Shown in pieces: positions 18,163-28,863 of a DNA stretch of 64,000 nt. Made by a program: the position numbers and the translations under genes. Within the stretch, counting starts at the first letter, position 1. The number at the start of each line of letters is the position of its first letter. Where the stretch lies: positions 2,232,001 through 2,296,000 of the forward strand of contig NZ_SODI01000001.1 in the NCBI RefSeq assembly GCF_004365915.1, written 5' to 3'. The stretch is from Cryobacterium psychrophilum. GTDB lineage: Bacteria > Actinomycetota > Actinomycetes > Actinomycetales > Microbacteriaceae. The notes beneath the pieces were generated by a model, which ran no database searches, was not told the origin of the DNA, and saw only the letters and a program-made list of their open reading frames with translations.

Positions 18163-19596
18163 CTAGCCGATGTAGCTCATGACGTGCTTGATGCGGGTGT
18201 AGTCCTCGAGGCCATACATCGACAGGTCTTTGCCGTAGCCGGAGTGTTTGAAGCCGCCGTGCGGCATCTCGGCGACGAGCGGGATGTGGGTATTGATCCA
18301 CACGCAACCGAAGTCGAGGTTCTTGGACATGCGCATGGCCGTGCCGTGGTTGGAGGTCCACACGGATGACGCGAGGCCGTACTGCACATCGTTCGCCCAG
18401 GTGAGAGCCTGCGCCTCGTCGGTGAACTTCTGCGCGGTGATCACCGGGCCGAAGATCTCGTTCTGCACGGCCTCGTCGGTCTGGAGCAGGTTGGATACAA
18501 TCGTGGCTTCGTGAAAGTAGCCGCGCGTGCCCTGACGCCGGCCGCCGAGCTCAAGTGTGGCGTGGTCGGGGAGGCGATCGATCACGCCCTGTACCCGGCC
18601 GAGCTGGTCAGCGCTGGAGAGGGCCCCGTAGAGAATGCCCTCGTCCCGCGGTGCGCCCGTGCGTGCGTTGTCTTTCGCGTGGGCGGCGAGAGCGGCCATG
18701 AACTCGTCATGGATGCCCTCTTGGACGAGAACGCGGGTGGCAGCGGTGCAGTCCTGACCGCCGTTGTAGAAGGCGGCGCCCACGATGCCTTCCACGGCGC
18801 TGGCAATGTCCGCGTCGTTGAACACGATGGCAGGAGCCTTGCCTCCGAGCTCAAGGTGTACGCGCTTGAGGTCGAGGGCGGCTGCACCGGCCACTTCCAT
18901 CCCGGCCCGCACCGAGCCGGTGATGGACACCAGCTGGGGGGTGCGGTTTGTCACGAGCGAGCGCCCGGTATCGCGGTTGCCCGTGACGACGTTGAACGTG
19001 CCCGCCGGCAGAAACTCGGAGGCGATCTCGGCGAGGAGGAGCGTCGAGACCGGTGTGGTGTCCGAGGGCTTGAGCACGATGGTGTTGCCGGCGGCGAGGG
19101 CGGGGGCGATCTTCCACATCGCCATCATCATCGGGTAATTCCACGGGGTCACCTGGCCGACGACACCAATCGGCTCGCGGCGCACGAACGAGGTGTGATC
19201 CTTCATATACTCCCCGGCCGATTTGCCTTCAAGCAGCCTGGCGGCGCCGGCAAAGAAGCGCAACTGATCGATCATCATGTCGACCTCTTCGCCTACGAGG
19301 CCGGGGCGCGGTTTGCCGGTGTTTTCGCTCTCCACGTCGGCCAGTTCCTCGGAACGTCCCTCAAGGGCATTGGCGAACTTAAGCAGCGCGTGCTGGCGTT
19401 CCCCTGGGGTGGTGTCTCCCCAGGTCTCAAAGGCGGTGGCCGCCGCACGATACGCCGTCGCGACATCCGCTTCGGTGGAAACTGGTGTCGTCGCGTAGAT
19501 GTCTTCGGTGGCCGGGTTGATGATGTCGAGTTGATCGGTCGCGGTCGACTCCGCGTAGTCGCCGTTTACGAAGTTGTGGAGTTCACGAGTGGCCAT
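18163..19596 (-). CDS. Aldehyde dehydrogenase, gamma-aminobutyraldehyde type
   Basis: NAD-dependent oxidation of 4-aminobutyraldehyde (putrescine degradation) or a similar aldehyde; 477 aa. Catalytic Glu lies in ELGGKAPAIV and catalytic Cys in FYNGGQDCTAATRVLV; the GQDCTA context is characteristic of PatD/aminobutyraldehyde dehydrogenases rather than succinate-semialdehyde enzymes. The N-terminus opens ELHNFVNGDYAESTATDQ. ATG at 19596 follows AAAGGA. A GntR-type regulator is divergent from it, 259 bp away, and is a candidate controller. No aminotransferase for putrescine is nearby, so the substrate remains inferred. Confidence 0.85.
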   Translation of the reverse strand: MATRELHNFVNGDYAESTATDQLDIINPATEDIYATTPVSTEADVATAYRAAATAFETWGDTTPGERQHALLKFANALEGRSEELADVESENTGKPRPGLVGEEVDMMIDQLRFFAGAARLLEGKSAGEYMKDHTSFVRREPIGVVGQVTPWNYPMMMAMWKIAPALAAGNTIVLKPSDTTPVSTLLLAEIASEFLPAGTFNVVTGNRDTGRSLVTNRTPQLVSITGSVRAGMEVAGAAALDLKRVHLELGGKAPAIVFNDADIASAVEGIVGAAFYNGGQDCTAATRVLVQEGIHDEFMAALAAHAKDNARTGAPRDEGILYGALSSADQLGRVQGVIDRLPDHATLELGGRRQGTRGYFHEATIVSNLLQTDEAVQNEIFGPVITAQKFTDEAQALTWANDVQYGLASSVWTSNHGTAMRMSKNLDFGCVWINTHIPLVAEMPHGGFKHSGYGKDLSMYGLEDYTRIKHVMSYIG

Positions 19597-19855
19597 GGCG
19601 GTCCTTTCATAGAAGAGAGGCGACGCCGGTGGGCTCGGTTCGGTGACAGCCCTGTCGCCTCTGGGCACGAAGCCCTACGGCGACGATACCCCACGGCGCG
19701 TCGAACGGCAGGGGCTGGGACGAGGACCGTACAGATAGACTAGGAAATGTCTACCCCTCATGCAGTATTTTTCGAATGTGGCAGAGTGGAATTCGTGTGC
19801 AGTACGTATGGGCAATTGGGGTGCCAGCACGCAAGGGGGCACGGGGTGGCGAAAG

Positions 19856-20578
19856 ATGAACGAGGGTGAATTGGTACAAACCGGTGGTCAGGTCGCATAC
19901 GAGATCCTGCGGGCGCGGATTCTCTCTGGCGAACTTGCCGCACACGCGACGCTGCGCGAACAGGCGCTGGCCCAAGAACTCGGCGTGAGCCGCACTCCCG
20001 TGCGGGAGGCGCTTCGGCGGCTCGACACGGCGGGACTGGTGGAGTTCGTGCCCAACCGGGGGGCCACCGTGCTTGCCTGGTCGCGCGAGCAGATACGGGA
20101 GACGTACTTCGTGCGGGCCTCGCTGGAGAGCCGCGCCGCGGGCCTCGCTGCCGCACGCATCGAGCCGGTCGACCTGAAGCTCCTGTCCCTGCTCATTGAG
20201 CGGATGGAACAGTTCGTACTCTCGACTGACGACGTGGGCATAGCGACGCTGGCCCGCCTCAACGCCCAGTTCCATCACACGATCGTCGTCGCCGCCGACA
20301 GCGCACAGCTGCTGGCCCTCACCCAATCGGTGGTTCGCGTGCCCCTGATGGCGAGCACGTTTCGCGCCGCTGGTGCCCAGTACCGGGCGCGGAGCAACCA
20401 CCATCACCGCGATATCCTGACGGCGCTAGAGTCAGGGGACTGCGTGTGGGCCGAAGTTGCCATGCGCGCGCACATTTTGGCCGCGCGCAACATGGTGACG
20501 AACGACACCGAGTCGAGCCAGGCCGTCGCGACCAGGCCCGAACCCGAGTTGGCCGAAGCGGCGCGATTCACGACGTGA
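19856..20578 (+). CDS. GntR-family transcriptional regulator, FadR/FCD subfamily
   Basis: 240 aa. The N-terminal winged helix has ILSGELAAHATLREQALA and the recognition helix LGVSRTPVREALRRLDTAG. The C-terminal all-helical FCD effector domain contains the metal/ligand histidines in NAQFHHTIV and NHHHRDILTALE. Members sense organic acids or amino-acid breakdown products. It is divergent from the aldehyde dehydrogenase and probably regulates it. ATG at 19856 matches the domain start; an ATG at 19760 would add 32 unconserved residues. Its 3' end overlaps the convergent ABC gene by 11 bp. Confidence 0.85.
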   Translation: MNEGELVQTGGQVAYEILRARILSGELAAHATLREQALAQELGVSRTPVREALRRLDTAGLVEFVPNRGATVLAWSREQIRETYFVRASLESRAAGLAAARIEPVDLKLLSLLIERMEQFVLSTDDVGIATLARLNAQFHHTIVVAADSAQLLALTQSVVRVPLMASTFRAAGAQYRARSNHHHRDILTALESGDCVWAEVAMRAHILAARNMVTNDTESSQAVATRPEPELAEAARFTT

Positions 20579-22253
20579 CCGGGAACCAGGCAGGGCCGGC
20601 ACTCCCGGCTGTGGCTACCAGGCGTCGAGTGTAGTCGTGCTGCGGTGACGCGAGCAGATCCGGCACGGATGCATGCTCCACGATCGTTCCCGCCTGCACG
20701 ACGGCCACGTGCCGGCAGCTTGCCGCGAGCACCGTGACGCTCTCGGTCACGATCATCAGGGTGAACGCGAGTTCATCCTGAAGCTTGTGCAGGAGGTCGA
20801 TGACCGCGATGACGTCGACCGGGTCCAGTGCCAGTGTGGGGTTGTCGGCGACCAGGAGTGCCGGATCGCACGAAATGGCGCCGGCGATCAACACCCGTTG
20901 TGCCATGAGCGGGGTGAGGTCATCCGGGAAGAGCCTGAAGGTGGCTCTCGGATCGGTGAAGCCCACCTTGTCAAGCAGTTCCAACGACCGTCGCTTGGAT
21001 GCGGCTCGGGAGAGGCCAAGCGTCTTTCGGAGCGGGGCCTGCAGGTGGTCACCAATGCTGAATGCCCCGTCGAGGCTTTCGGCGGGCGCGCGTGGAATGT
21101 AGGAGATGTTCGTGCCCCGCAGCCGCGTTGCGTCGCGCTCGGACAGGCCAACGAGCTCGACACCATTGAACAGGATCGACCCGCCGGTAATGCGCGTCGC
21201 CGGGGCCAGGAGGCCGCTCGCGGCGAGGGCGATCTCAAGGGCGCCGGAGTCGGATCCCCCGAGGAGTCCCACGATCTGTCCCGCGGCGATGGTCAGGGAC
21301 ACCCCCGACACGATTTCAGGAGTGTCAGGCGCCACCGCGATGCGAAGTCCCCGAACGTCGAGAAGAGCAGATGACCGAAACCATGTCGACGGAAGAGGTT
21401 CTTCGGATGTCCCCGGACCGGACGGAGCCGGCACGCGGCAGTCCTCGGAGGATCCTGCAGGGAGCGTCAGCGCCGGATCGTTAGTCGGTGTCGGAAGCAT
21501 GGAAAATCCCAGCCCGGCGGCGGCCCCCGCCGTCAGGAGCAGGAGCGCGAGGGGCGACCAGTCGGACATGGTTCCGGTGGATGAGTGCTGCAGGGAGTTG
21601 CGCAGCATCGCGCCCCACGTGGGGCTGACCGGATCGACCGGCCCCAGAAAACCGAGATAGGTGCGGAACGTCACCATGACGGCCAGAACAAGTAACGACA
21701 GTCCGATGAGCCGAGAGCGAAGCGCCGGAAGCACAGACCGCACGAGGAGCCCCACGGTGGTCAGGCCCCATCGGCCACGCGTTTGTTCACCCGGCGAAGA
21801 GGCTCGCACGGCGCGTACCGCGCTGCGGACAAGCAGGAATAACGGGATCGTCGCGAGCACTCCGACCATGAGCATTGCGCCGTTGAGGCCATCGCTCGAG
21901 TCCGACACCACGACCACGACCACGAGAAAAATAAAGGCAGGCACGGAGGCTGTCAGATACGCCATCCAGCCGGCGATGGCATCGAACCGTCCCGAGTGCG
22001 TCCCGGCAAGCAGGCCGCACACGGTGCCAATGAAGAGGGTAACGAGGGTGGCGGTGACACCGCCGACGACGGCCTCGCGGGTGCCCTGGGCCAATCGTAG
22101 GAATTGGTCGTCAGGCGCCCGCCCTGCGGCGAGCAGTGGCCCAGCCGCGGCCACGATGACCATGGTCGCCAGCACAACCAGTGCCACGGTGGCAACCGGA
22201 TGCGCCGCAGCATGACGCAGAGTGCCCCGAGATGACGGCATCGCGCCTCTCAT
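20568..22253 (-). CDS. Dipeptide-type ABC permease fused to a degenerate (pseudo)ATPase domain
   Basis: 561 aa, intact frame. Residues 20-252 are a DppC/OppC-like permease with about six helices. After a Pro/Ser-rich linker, residues 298-550 follow the whole length of an OppD/DppD ATPase, but every catalytic motif is altered. Walker A is GGSDSGAL (332-339, Lys replaced by Ala338). The Q-loop is PRAP (Gln to Arg388). The signature is LTPLM (446-450) in place of LSGGM. Walker B is VADNPT (Glu to Asn471). The switch is VTES (His to Glu504). Framework residues such as ALDP and QRVLIA remain. ATG 22253 overlaps the upstream permease stop (ATGA). Related permease-ATPase fusions exist in actinobacteria; an inactive ATPase half implies a partner ATPase or a non-transport role. 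No binding protein is adjacent. Confidence 0.85.
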   Translation of the reverse strand: MRGAMPSSRGTLRHAAAHPVATVALVVLATMVIVAAAGPLLAAGRAPDDQFLRLAQGTREAVVGGVTATLVTLFIGTVCGLLAGTHSGRFDAIAGWMAYLTASVPAFIFLVVVVVVSDSSDGLNGAMLMVGVLATIPLFLLVRSAVRAVRASSPGEQTRGRWGLTTVGLLVRSVLPALRSRLIGLSLLVLAVMVTFRTYLGFLGPVDPVSPTWGAMLRNSLQHSSTGTMSDWSPLALLLLTAGAAAGLGFSMLPTPTNDPALTLPAGSSEDCRVPAPSGPGTSEEPLPSTWFRSSALLDVRGLRIAVAPDTPEIVSGVSLTIAAGQIVGLLGGSDSGALEIALAASGLLAPATRITGGSILFNGVELVGLSERDATRLRGTNISYIPRAPAESLDGAFSIGDHLQAPLRKTLGLSRAASKRRSLELLDKVGFTDPRATFRLFPDDLTPLMAQRVLIAGAISCDPALLVADNPTLALDPVDVIAVIDLLHKLQDELAFTLMIVTESVTVLAASCRHVAVVQAGTIVEHASVPDLLASPQHDYTRRLVATAGSAGPAWFPVTS

Positions 22254-23071
22254 GCGGCACGCTCCCGCGCGCGCACGATTGCCATCCAAGCGCCCCGCAG
22301 CGGGCCGACCGCCACAACGGCAATGGCGGCTGCGACAAACACGGCGAGGGTGATCACGACGGAGGAGGAGCTGAGAGTGGTCGAAGCGAACGATCCGCCC
22401 CGTTGCACAACGACGGCATCCATCACGAGCGTGGCGCCGACCAGCCCCAGGAAGTGCAGGCCGAGCAGTTGGGCAGGGGCCAGAACGCAGCGGCGCAAGA
22501 CGTGCACGCGGAGAATATACGCGCGCGGCAAACCCCGGCTGCGCAGAGTGCGCACGAGGTCAGACTGAAGCAGATCGCGCGAGGTGGCGGCGATCTGCCT
22601 GGCGATAGCGGCCGCTGACCCCAGGGCCAGTGCGATGAGTGGCACGCTGATCGACGCCAACCAGCCGGGGAGGGACTCGCCGATGGCAACGTACTCGACG
22701 GAGGGAAGGGGGGAGGCAAGCCCTACGAGCCGGGGAGAGACAGCCATGGCAACCCACACTGCGGGGACGATGTGCCCGGCGAGAAGGACAACCGACAGAG
22801 CTCTGTCCACCTTTCGGCCGTGGTGCGCAGCGAGTGCACCGGCCGTTATCCCGAGCAGGGCCGCAAAGGCCGTCGACACGAGTGCAATGGCCATGACGAC
22901 AGGCATCCTTGGCACAAGCCAATCCCCGCCGGCACCGAGCGGAGCCGCCTCGCGTGCCACGACCACGATCGTGCCGATCACCATCACGCTGAGGGCGGGA
23001 AGCCACACTCGACGGGGGAGGGGGCCAGCGCTGTAAATCTGGCGACCCTGTTGCGTCTCGGCGGCTGTCAT
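22250..23071 (-). CDS. Dipeptide/oligopeptide-type ABC permease, DppB-like
   Basis: Inner-membrane permease, 273 aa, about six helices. The cytoplasmic coupling loop LRSRGLPRAYILRVHVLRRC corresponds to the EAA motif of DppB/OppB proteins, which touches the ATPase. The large periplasmic loop normal for DppB between helices 1 and 2 is shortened, so the protein is smaller than typical (about 310 aa). ATG at 23071 follows AAGGGG; an upstream start at 23131 would add 20 Ser/Gly-rich residues. It is translationally coupled to the permease-pseudoATPase fusion. With no binding protein and no competent ATPase beside it, the substrate cannot be guessed. Confidence 0.75.
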   Translation of the reverse strand: MTAAETQQGRQIYSAGPLPRRVWLPALSVMVIGTIVVVAREAAPLGAGGDWLVPRMPVVMAIALVSTAFAALLGITAGALAAHHGRKVDRALSVVLLAGHIVPAVWVAMAVSPRLVGLASPLPSVEYVAIGESLPGWLASISVPLIALALGSAAAIARQIAATSRDLLQSDLVRTLRSRGLPRAYILRVHVLRRCVLAPAQLLGLHFLGLVGATLVMDAVVVQRGGSFASTTLSSSSVVITLAVFVAAAIAVVAVGPLRGAWMAIVRARERAA

Positions 23072-23295
23072 GGTCGTCGCATCCCCTTGTTTGAGTGAAA
23101 GGCTTGAACCGGAACCAGTGGTTGCATGCAAGAGACCCCAGGTTTCACCCTACGTGTACCTAAGAGTGCCTTGACTACCGTGCACGGTGCAAGAAGAACG
23201 CCGGTGCCGGTTAGGCCCGCACGTCAACTGTACGCTCGCACCATGGTGGATCTGTTCGCTGGAACCGGTCACATGCGAGCGCTGAGGCGCGGCCG

Positions 23296-24789
23296 TCAGG
23301 CGGTCGCATGTTCCTTCGGGGAGTGGGTCTCGAGAAACTGGTAGACCTCGGTCTGGTCGACGCCGGGGAACGTTCCGGAGGGCAGCGCTGCCAGAAGGCT
23401 TGTCGGCGTGCGTGCGGCCGGCCAGGAATTCGCCGCCCACCGGTCGGCGAGGTTGCGGGGAGGCATCCGGCAGCAGGACTCATCGGGGCACTTCGATACG
23501 GAACGGTTGGGGGTCTCGCGGCCCCTGAACCACTTCACCTCGCTGAACGGCACCCCAACGCTCACCGAATACTCACCCTCCTTCGCCTTCTCGATGCGCG
23601 AGGTGCACCAGAAGGTTCCGGCAGGCATGTCGGTGTACTGGTAGAACGCACTGAAGCGGTCTGCCACGTCGAACACGGTTCGCGCCGTCCATGTGCGGCA
23701 CACCGTCGCGCCCTCCACCGCGCCGAGGGCGTCGCTCGGGAAGCGTACGGAGTCGTTCTCATAGGCCTTGATGATCGTGCCGGACTCGTGCACCTTCATG
23801 AAGTGCACGGGGATGTCGAGGCGTGCCGTGGCGAGGTTCGTGAATCGGTGCGCGGCGGTTTCATACGACACCGAGAAGGCATCGCGCAGGTCTTCCATGG
23901 AGATGCGGCGCAGCGACTTGGCCTCGGTCAGCATGCGCACCGCGTCGCGTTCCGGCAGCAGGATGGCCGCGGTCAGGTAATTCGTTTCGACGCGCTGGCG
24001 CAGAAAATCCGCATAATTTTCTGGTTCCTCATGGCCGCACAGGTGACTCGCAAAGGCCTGCAGGATGGGCGGGCGGGAGTCGCCGGATGCGGATCGTTCG
24101 GTGGGCAGATAGATGCGCCCGTTGAGCTTGTCGGTCACCGACCGGGTTGAATGCGGGAGATCGTGCACGTAATGCAGGGAGTAACCGAGGTGCGTGGCCA
24201 TGTCGGCGACCAGCTGCTGCGAGACTGGTCCGCCGGAATGGCCAACCGCGCCGAGCAATTCGAGGGCGAGGGCCTCGAGCTCCGGAAAGTAATTGTCTTG
24301 CTGGCGCATGATCGCCCGCAGCTCCGCGTTGGCTCGCCTAGCCTGCTCGGGCGTCGCCGCGCGTTCCCGGTGCAGGCGGCCGATCTCATTGTGCAGGCTG
24401 AGGATCGTTTGCAGGGTTTCATCGCTCTGACCCTTTGACACCCGGATGCGGGGCAGCCCGAGGGCTTCGAACACGGGCCCCCGCTGGGCGCGCTCGACCG
24501 AAATTTCGAGTGCGGCGCGCTCGGACGGCGCATCCGTTTTCATGAGGTCATCAACGGTCGTGCCGAGGGCGGTGGCGATCGTGCGCAGCATGGAGAGGCG
24601 CGGCTCGCGTTTGCCGTTCTCGATCATTGACACCTGGGAGGGCGCCCGGTCGATCGCCGCGGCCAACGCGTCGAGGGTCATTCTTCGCTCAGCGCGCAGT
24701 TCACGGATGCGGCGTCCCAAAATGAGGGCGTCGAACTCGGATTCCTCCTCGATGAGCGGGGGAAGGGTGACGGGACCGGAAATGACCAT
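23296..24789 (-). CDS. ramB: RamB-like regulator of acetate metabolism (XRE + IrrE-like domain)
   Basis: 497 aa. An N-terminal Cro/CI helix-turn-helix has IRELRAERRMTLDALAAAID and PSQVSMIENGKREPRLSML. The central ImmA/IrrE-like domain has SHLCGHEEPENYADFLRQRV and ETNYLTAAILLPE. The C-terminal short-chain-fatty-acyl-regulator domain is Cys-rich (SKCPDESCCRMPP). This layout is that of RamB, which controls glyoxylate-cycle and acetate-activation genes in corynebacteria. It is divergent from malate synthase across 170 bp, supporting direct control of aceB. That gap holds an A/T-rich stretch, CGAAAAATTGCGTAG, as a possible site. Confidence 0.9.
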   Translation of the reverse strand: MVISGPVTLPPLIEEESEFDALILGRRIRELRAERRMTLDALAAAIDRAPSQVSMIENGKREPRLSMLRTIATALGTTVDDLMKTDAPSERAALEISVERAQRGPVFEALGLPRIRVSKGQSDETLQTILSLHNEIGRLHRERAATPEQARRANAELRAIMRQQDNYFPELEALALELLGAVGHSGGPVSQQLVADMATHLGYSLHYVHDLPHSTRSVTDKLNGRIYLPTERSASGDSRPPILQAFASHLCGHEEPENYADFLRQRVETNYLTAAILLPERDAVRMLTEAKSLRRISMEDLRDAFSVSYETAAHRFTNLATARLDIPVHFMKVHESGTIIKAYENDSVRFPSDALGAVEGATVCRTWTARTVFDVADRFSAFYQYTDMPAGTFWCTSRIEKAKEGEYSVSVGVPFSEVKWFRGRETPNRSVSKCPDESCCRMPPRNLADRWAANSWPAARTPTSLLAALPSGTFPGVDQTEVYQFLETHSPKEHATA

Positions 24790-24959
24790 GGCTCAGTGTG
24801 GCACGAAAAATTGCGTAGAACAGAAGAACACCGAATATTCTCCCGAATCATTCTGGTTGGGGTGCTTGCTTCCGAGAGAGAGTTATGTCGTACCAAGCAC
24901 TCGCCATCGAATAACCGGATCGCCCAGGGTGGCACCCACACACACGAAGGAGAAAGACC

Positions 24960-26624
<1,665 letters not shown>

Positions 26625-26636
26625 GCTCCGCTGCAC

Positions 26637-26681
26637 AGCGGGCAAAGGCCGGTGGATCTCCACCGGCCTTTGCCCGCTTTT
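26637..26681 (+). terminator. Rho-independent terminator of aceB
   Basis: Nearly uninterrupted dyad, AGCGGGCAAAGGCCGGTGGA and its complement with a 2-nt centre, followed by TTTT. It starts 13 bp after the aceB stop. Confidence 0.9.
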
Positions 26682-26725
26682 GTGCATGTCGCAACCGTGG
26701 TGGGTGCGCGGCCTAGGGTGGATAC

Positions 26726-27253
26726 GTGAGCACAATTCGAGTCGCGACCATCGCGGATGCCCCGGCGTTGGCCGAGCTGGCCGCCGCAACTTTTGAGCTG
26801 GCCTGCCCGCCGAACACCACGGCGGCTGCAGTGGCTGAGTTCTTGAGAGACGTGCTGTCGGAGAGCAACTTTCGCACGTACCTCGAAGACCCCAATCGAC
26901 TCGTGTTCGTTGCGGAGTTCGAGGGTCGGCTTCTCGGTTACACCGTCCTGGTCTTCGGGGACCCCGGCGACTCTGACGTTCAGGCGGTGATTCGGATTCG
27001 CCCGACCGTCGAGGTGAGCAAGTGCTACGTGCGAGCCGGCAGCCACGGCGGGGGTCTCGCGTCCTCGCTCATGGCGGCCACCCTGCACGCCGCGGGGGAG
27101 CGCGGTGCCGTCGGTGCCTGGCTCGGCGTCAACGAACTCAACGCGCGCGCCATCCGCTTCTATGAGAAGCAGGGGTTCGCCGAGGTGGGTCGCAAAACGT
27201 TCCCGCTCGGCGGGGTGCTCGAAAACGACTTCGTGCTCGAGCGCGCCCTCTAG
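26726..27253 (+). CDS. GNAT-family N-acetyltransferase
   Basis: 175 aa, GTG start at 26726 with AGGGTGG upstream. Motif A is an altered acetyl-CoA loop, YVRAGSHGGGLASSLMAATL, and motif B is ARAIRFYEKQGFAEVGRKTF with the usual Tyr. Members acetylate small amines, antibiotics or ribosomal proteins; nothing indicates which. Its TAG stop shares the CTAG tetranucleotide with the stop of the convergent photolyase. Confidence 0.85.
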   Translation: MSTIRVATIADAPALAELAAATFELACPPNTTAAAVAEFLRDVLSESNFRTYLEDPNRLVFVAEFEGRLLGYTVLVFGDPGDSDVQAVIRIRPTVEVSKCYVRAGSHGGGLASSLMAATLHAAGERGAVGAWLGVNELNARAIRFYEKQGFAEVGRKTFPLGGVLENDFVLERAL

Positions 27254-28704
27254 ACGGTGCCCGACGAGTCGGGCGGGGTTTTGGCGCCCTTGACCTGCTC
27301 GTAGGCCGCGAGGGCCGCGCGGCGGCTGTCGGCGAGGTCCACGATGGGCGCGGGGTAGGCATCCGTTCCCCACTCGTCGATATTGGCGCGAACGTAGGTC
27401 TCGTTCGGGTCGAATTTGGCGAACTGCAGTTGCGGGTTGAAGACGCGAAAGTAGGGTGCGGCGTCGGCCCCCGACCCGGCGACCCACTGCCAGCTGGCCG
27501 GGTTGCTCGCCGGGTCGGCGTCGACGAGGGTGTCCCAGAACCAACGCTCGCCCTCGCGCCAATCGATGAGCAGGTTCTTGGTGAGGAACGATGCCGTGAC
27601 CATGCGCACCCGGTTGTGCATCGTGCCGGTGCGCCAGAGCTCGCGCATGCCGGCGTCGACCAGGGGAAAGCCGGTGCGCCCCCGCTGCCAGGCCTCGAGC
27701 GCCGTCTCATCAAGCGGATGCCACGGGAACGCATCAAAGCCGGGTCGCCAATTCTCGGTGGCGAGATGGGGCGCGTGAAACAGCACGTGGTAGCTGAACT
27801 CCCGCCAGCCGAGCTCGGTGAGAAAGCGCACGGGGCCCTTGCCGGGCGAGCCGGCGGTGGCTTCCCGGGTGGCGTGCCACACCTGGTACGGGCTGATTTC
27901 GCCCCAGCGCAGGTGCGGTGACAGGCGAGAGGTGACGTTCTCTGCGGGCAGGTCGCGTTGTTCGGCGTAGCTGCCGAGGCTGTCGCTGAGAAAATCGTGG
28001 AGGCGCTTGTGGGCGGGTGCCTCGCCGGGCTGCCAGGCGGCGCGCAGGCCGTCGGCCCAGTCGGGCGAGTGGGGTTCGAGGCCCCAATCGTCGAGGTCAT
28101 CGGTAGCGACCTGGCCGGGCCAGGGGACGATCGCGGTGGGCGCGGGGTACGGATTGCGCGGCAGCGGCGCCGCGTTGCAGGCGCGCCAGAACGGGGTGAA
28201 GACCGAATACGGGTTGCCTTGGCCGGTGGTGATCGTCCAGGGTTCGAAGAGGAGCGAACCGGCGAAACTCTGGGCGTCACAGTCGCTGCCCGGCAGGGTC
28301 GCTTTGATGCGCGTGTCCACGTCGCGTTCCGCCTGGCCGTAGCGCCGATTCCAGTAGACGGCGCCGGCCCTCGTGCTCGCGGCGATTTCGGTGATGATCG
28401 ATTCGGCGGGGCCGCGTCGCAGTACGAGTGGCACGCCGAGGTCACCGAGGGAAGCGGTGAGTGATCTCAGGCTGTTGTGCAGCCACCAGAGGGAGGCTCC
28501 GCCGAGCGGCCGGATTCCGGGGGATTCCTCGTCGAGCACGAACACGGCCACGACGGGCGCACCGCGCGTGATCGCATGGTGCAGCGCGGGGTGGTCAGCG
28601 AGGCGCAGGTCGTCGCGAAACCACACGATCGACGGGGCCGGAGTTCCGGGGATCTGCGTTGCTGTGCCCGGTTCGCCGGGGACAGCAGTGTGGCGCTCGG
28701 ACAT
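27250..28704 (-). CDS. phrB: Deoxyribodipyrimidine photolyase (CPD class I type)
   Basis: Light-driven repair of cyclobutane pyrimidine dimers with FAD and an antenna pigment. 484 aa. The N-terminal alpha/beta antenna domain opens IVWFRDDLRLADHPAL. The C-terminal FAD domain has LSPHLRWGEISPYQVW, WREFSYHVLF, TGFPLVDAGMRELW, MHNRVRMVTASFL and the DNA/flavin-contact region ASWQWVAGSGADAAPYFR. These residues fit DNA photolyases better than cryptochromes. ATG at 28704; a start at 28782 would add 26 unconserved residues. Photolyase suits a sun-exposed habitat. Confidence 0.93.
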   Translation of the reverse strand: MSERHTAVPGEPGTATQIPGTPAPSIVWFRDDLRLADHPALHHAITRGAPVVAVFVLDEESPGIRPLGGASLWWLHNSLRSLTASLGDLGVPLVLRRGPAESIITEIAASTRAGAVYWNRRYGQAERDVDTRIKATLPGSDCDAQSFAGSLLFEPWTITTGQGNPYSVFTPFWRACNAAPLPRNPYPAPTAIVPWPGQVATDDLDDWGLEPHSPDWADGLRAAWQPGEAPAHKRLHDFLSDSLGSYAEQRDLPAENVTSRLSPHLRWGEISPYQVWHATREATAGSPGKGPVRFLTELGWREFSYHVLFHAPHLATENWRPGFDAFPWHPLDETALEAWQRGRTGFPLVDAGMRELWRTGTMHNRVRMVTASFLTKNLLIDWREGERWFWDTLVDADPASNPASWQWVAGSGADAAPYFRVFNPQLQFAKFDPNETYVRANIDEWGTDAYPAPIVDLADSRRAALAAYEQVKGAKTPPDSSGTV

Positions 28705-28771
28705 ATGTGTGGCCTCCGTTGTGTCATGCCAGTCTTGCACCACGAACGTGGGGAGGGCTGACGGGTCTGAC

Positions 28772-28844
28772 CCTCGCGGCACTCGTTAGAGGGTGGCGGC
28801 ACGCGGCGGAACACGTGCCGTGGGGCGCAACGAGTGCCGCGAGG
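28772..28844. repeat. Nested inverted repeat, copy A of an intergenic family
   Basis: Outer arms CCTCGCGGCACTCGTT (28772-28787) and AACGAGTGCCGCGAGG (28829-28844) are a perfect 16-bp pair. Inside them CGGCACG (28797-28803) pairs with CGTGCCG (28814-28820). It lies between the photolyase start and the MDR-oxidoreductase stop. Copies B (33164) and C (36796) have the same order of two CGGCAC-type arms and two GTGCCG arms. Confidence 0.8.
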
Positions 28845-28863
28845 CGCGAAACGTTCGTGACGG

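Noticed and set aside
23126..23344. Possible 72-codon gene between the DppB-like permease and ramB
   Set aside because: No ribosome site, Arg-rich random-like translation, and it runs into the 3' end of ramB. I see nothing else in this 224-bp gap.
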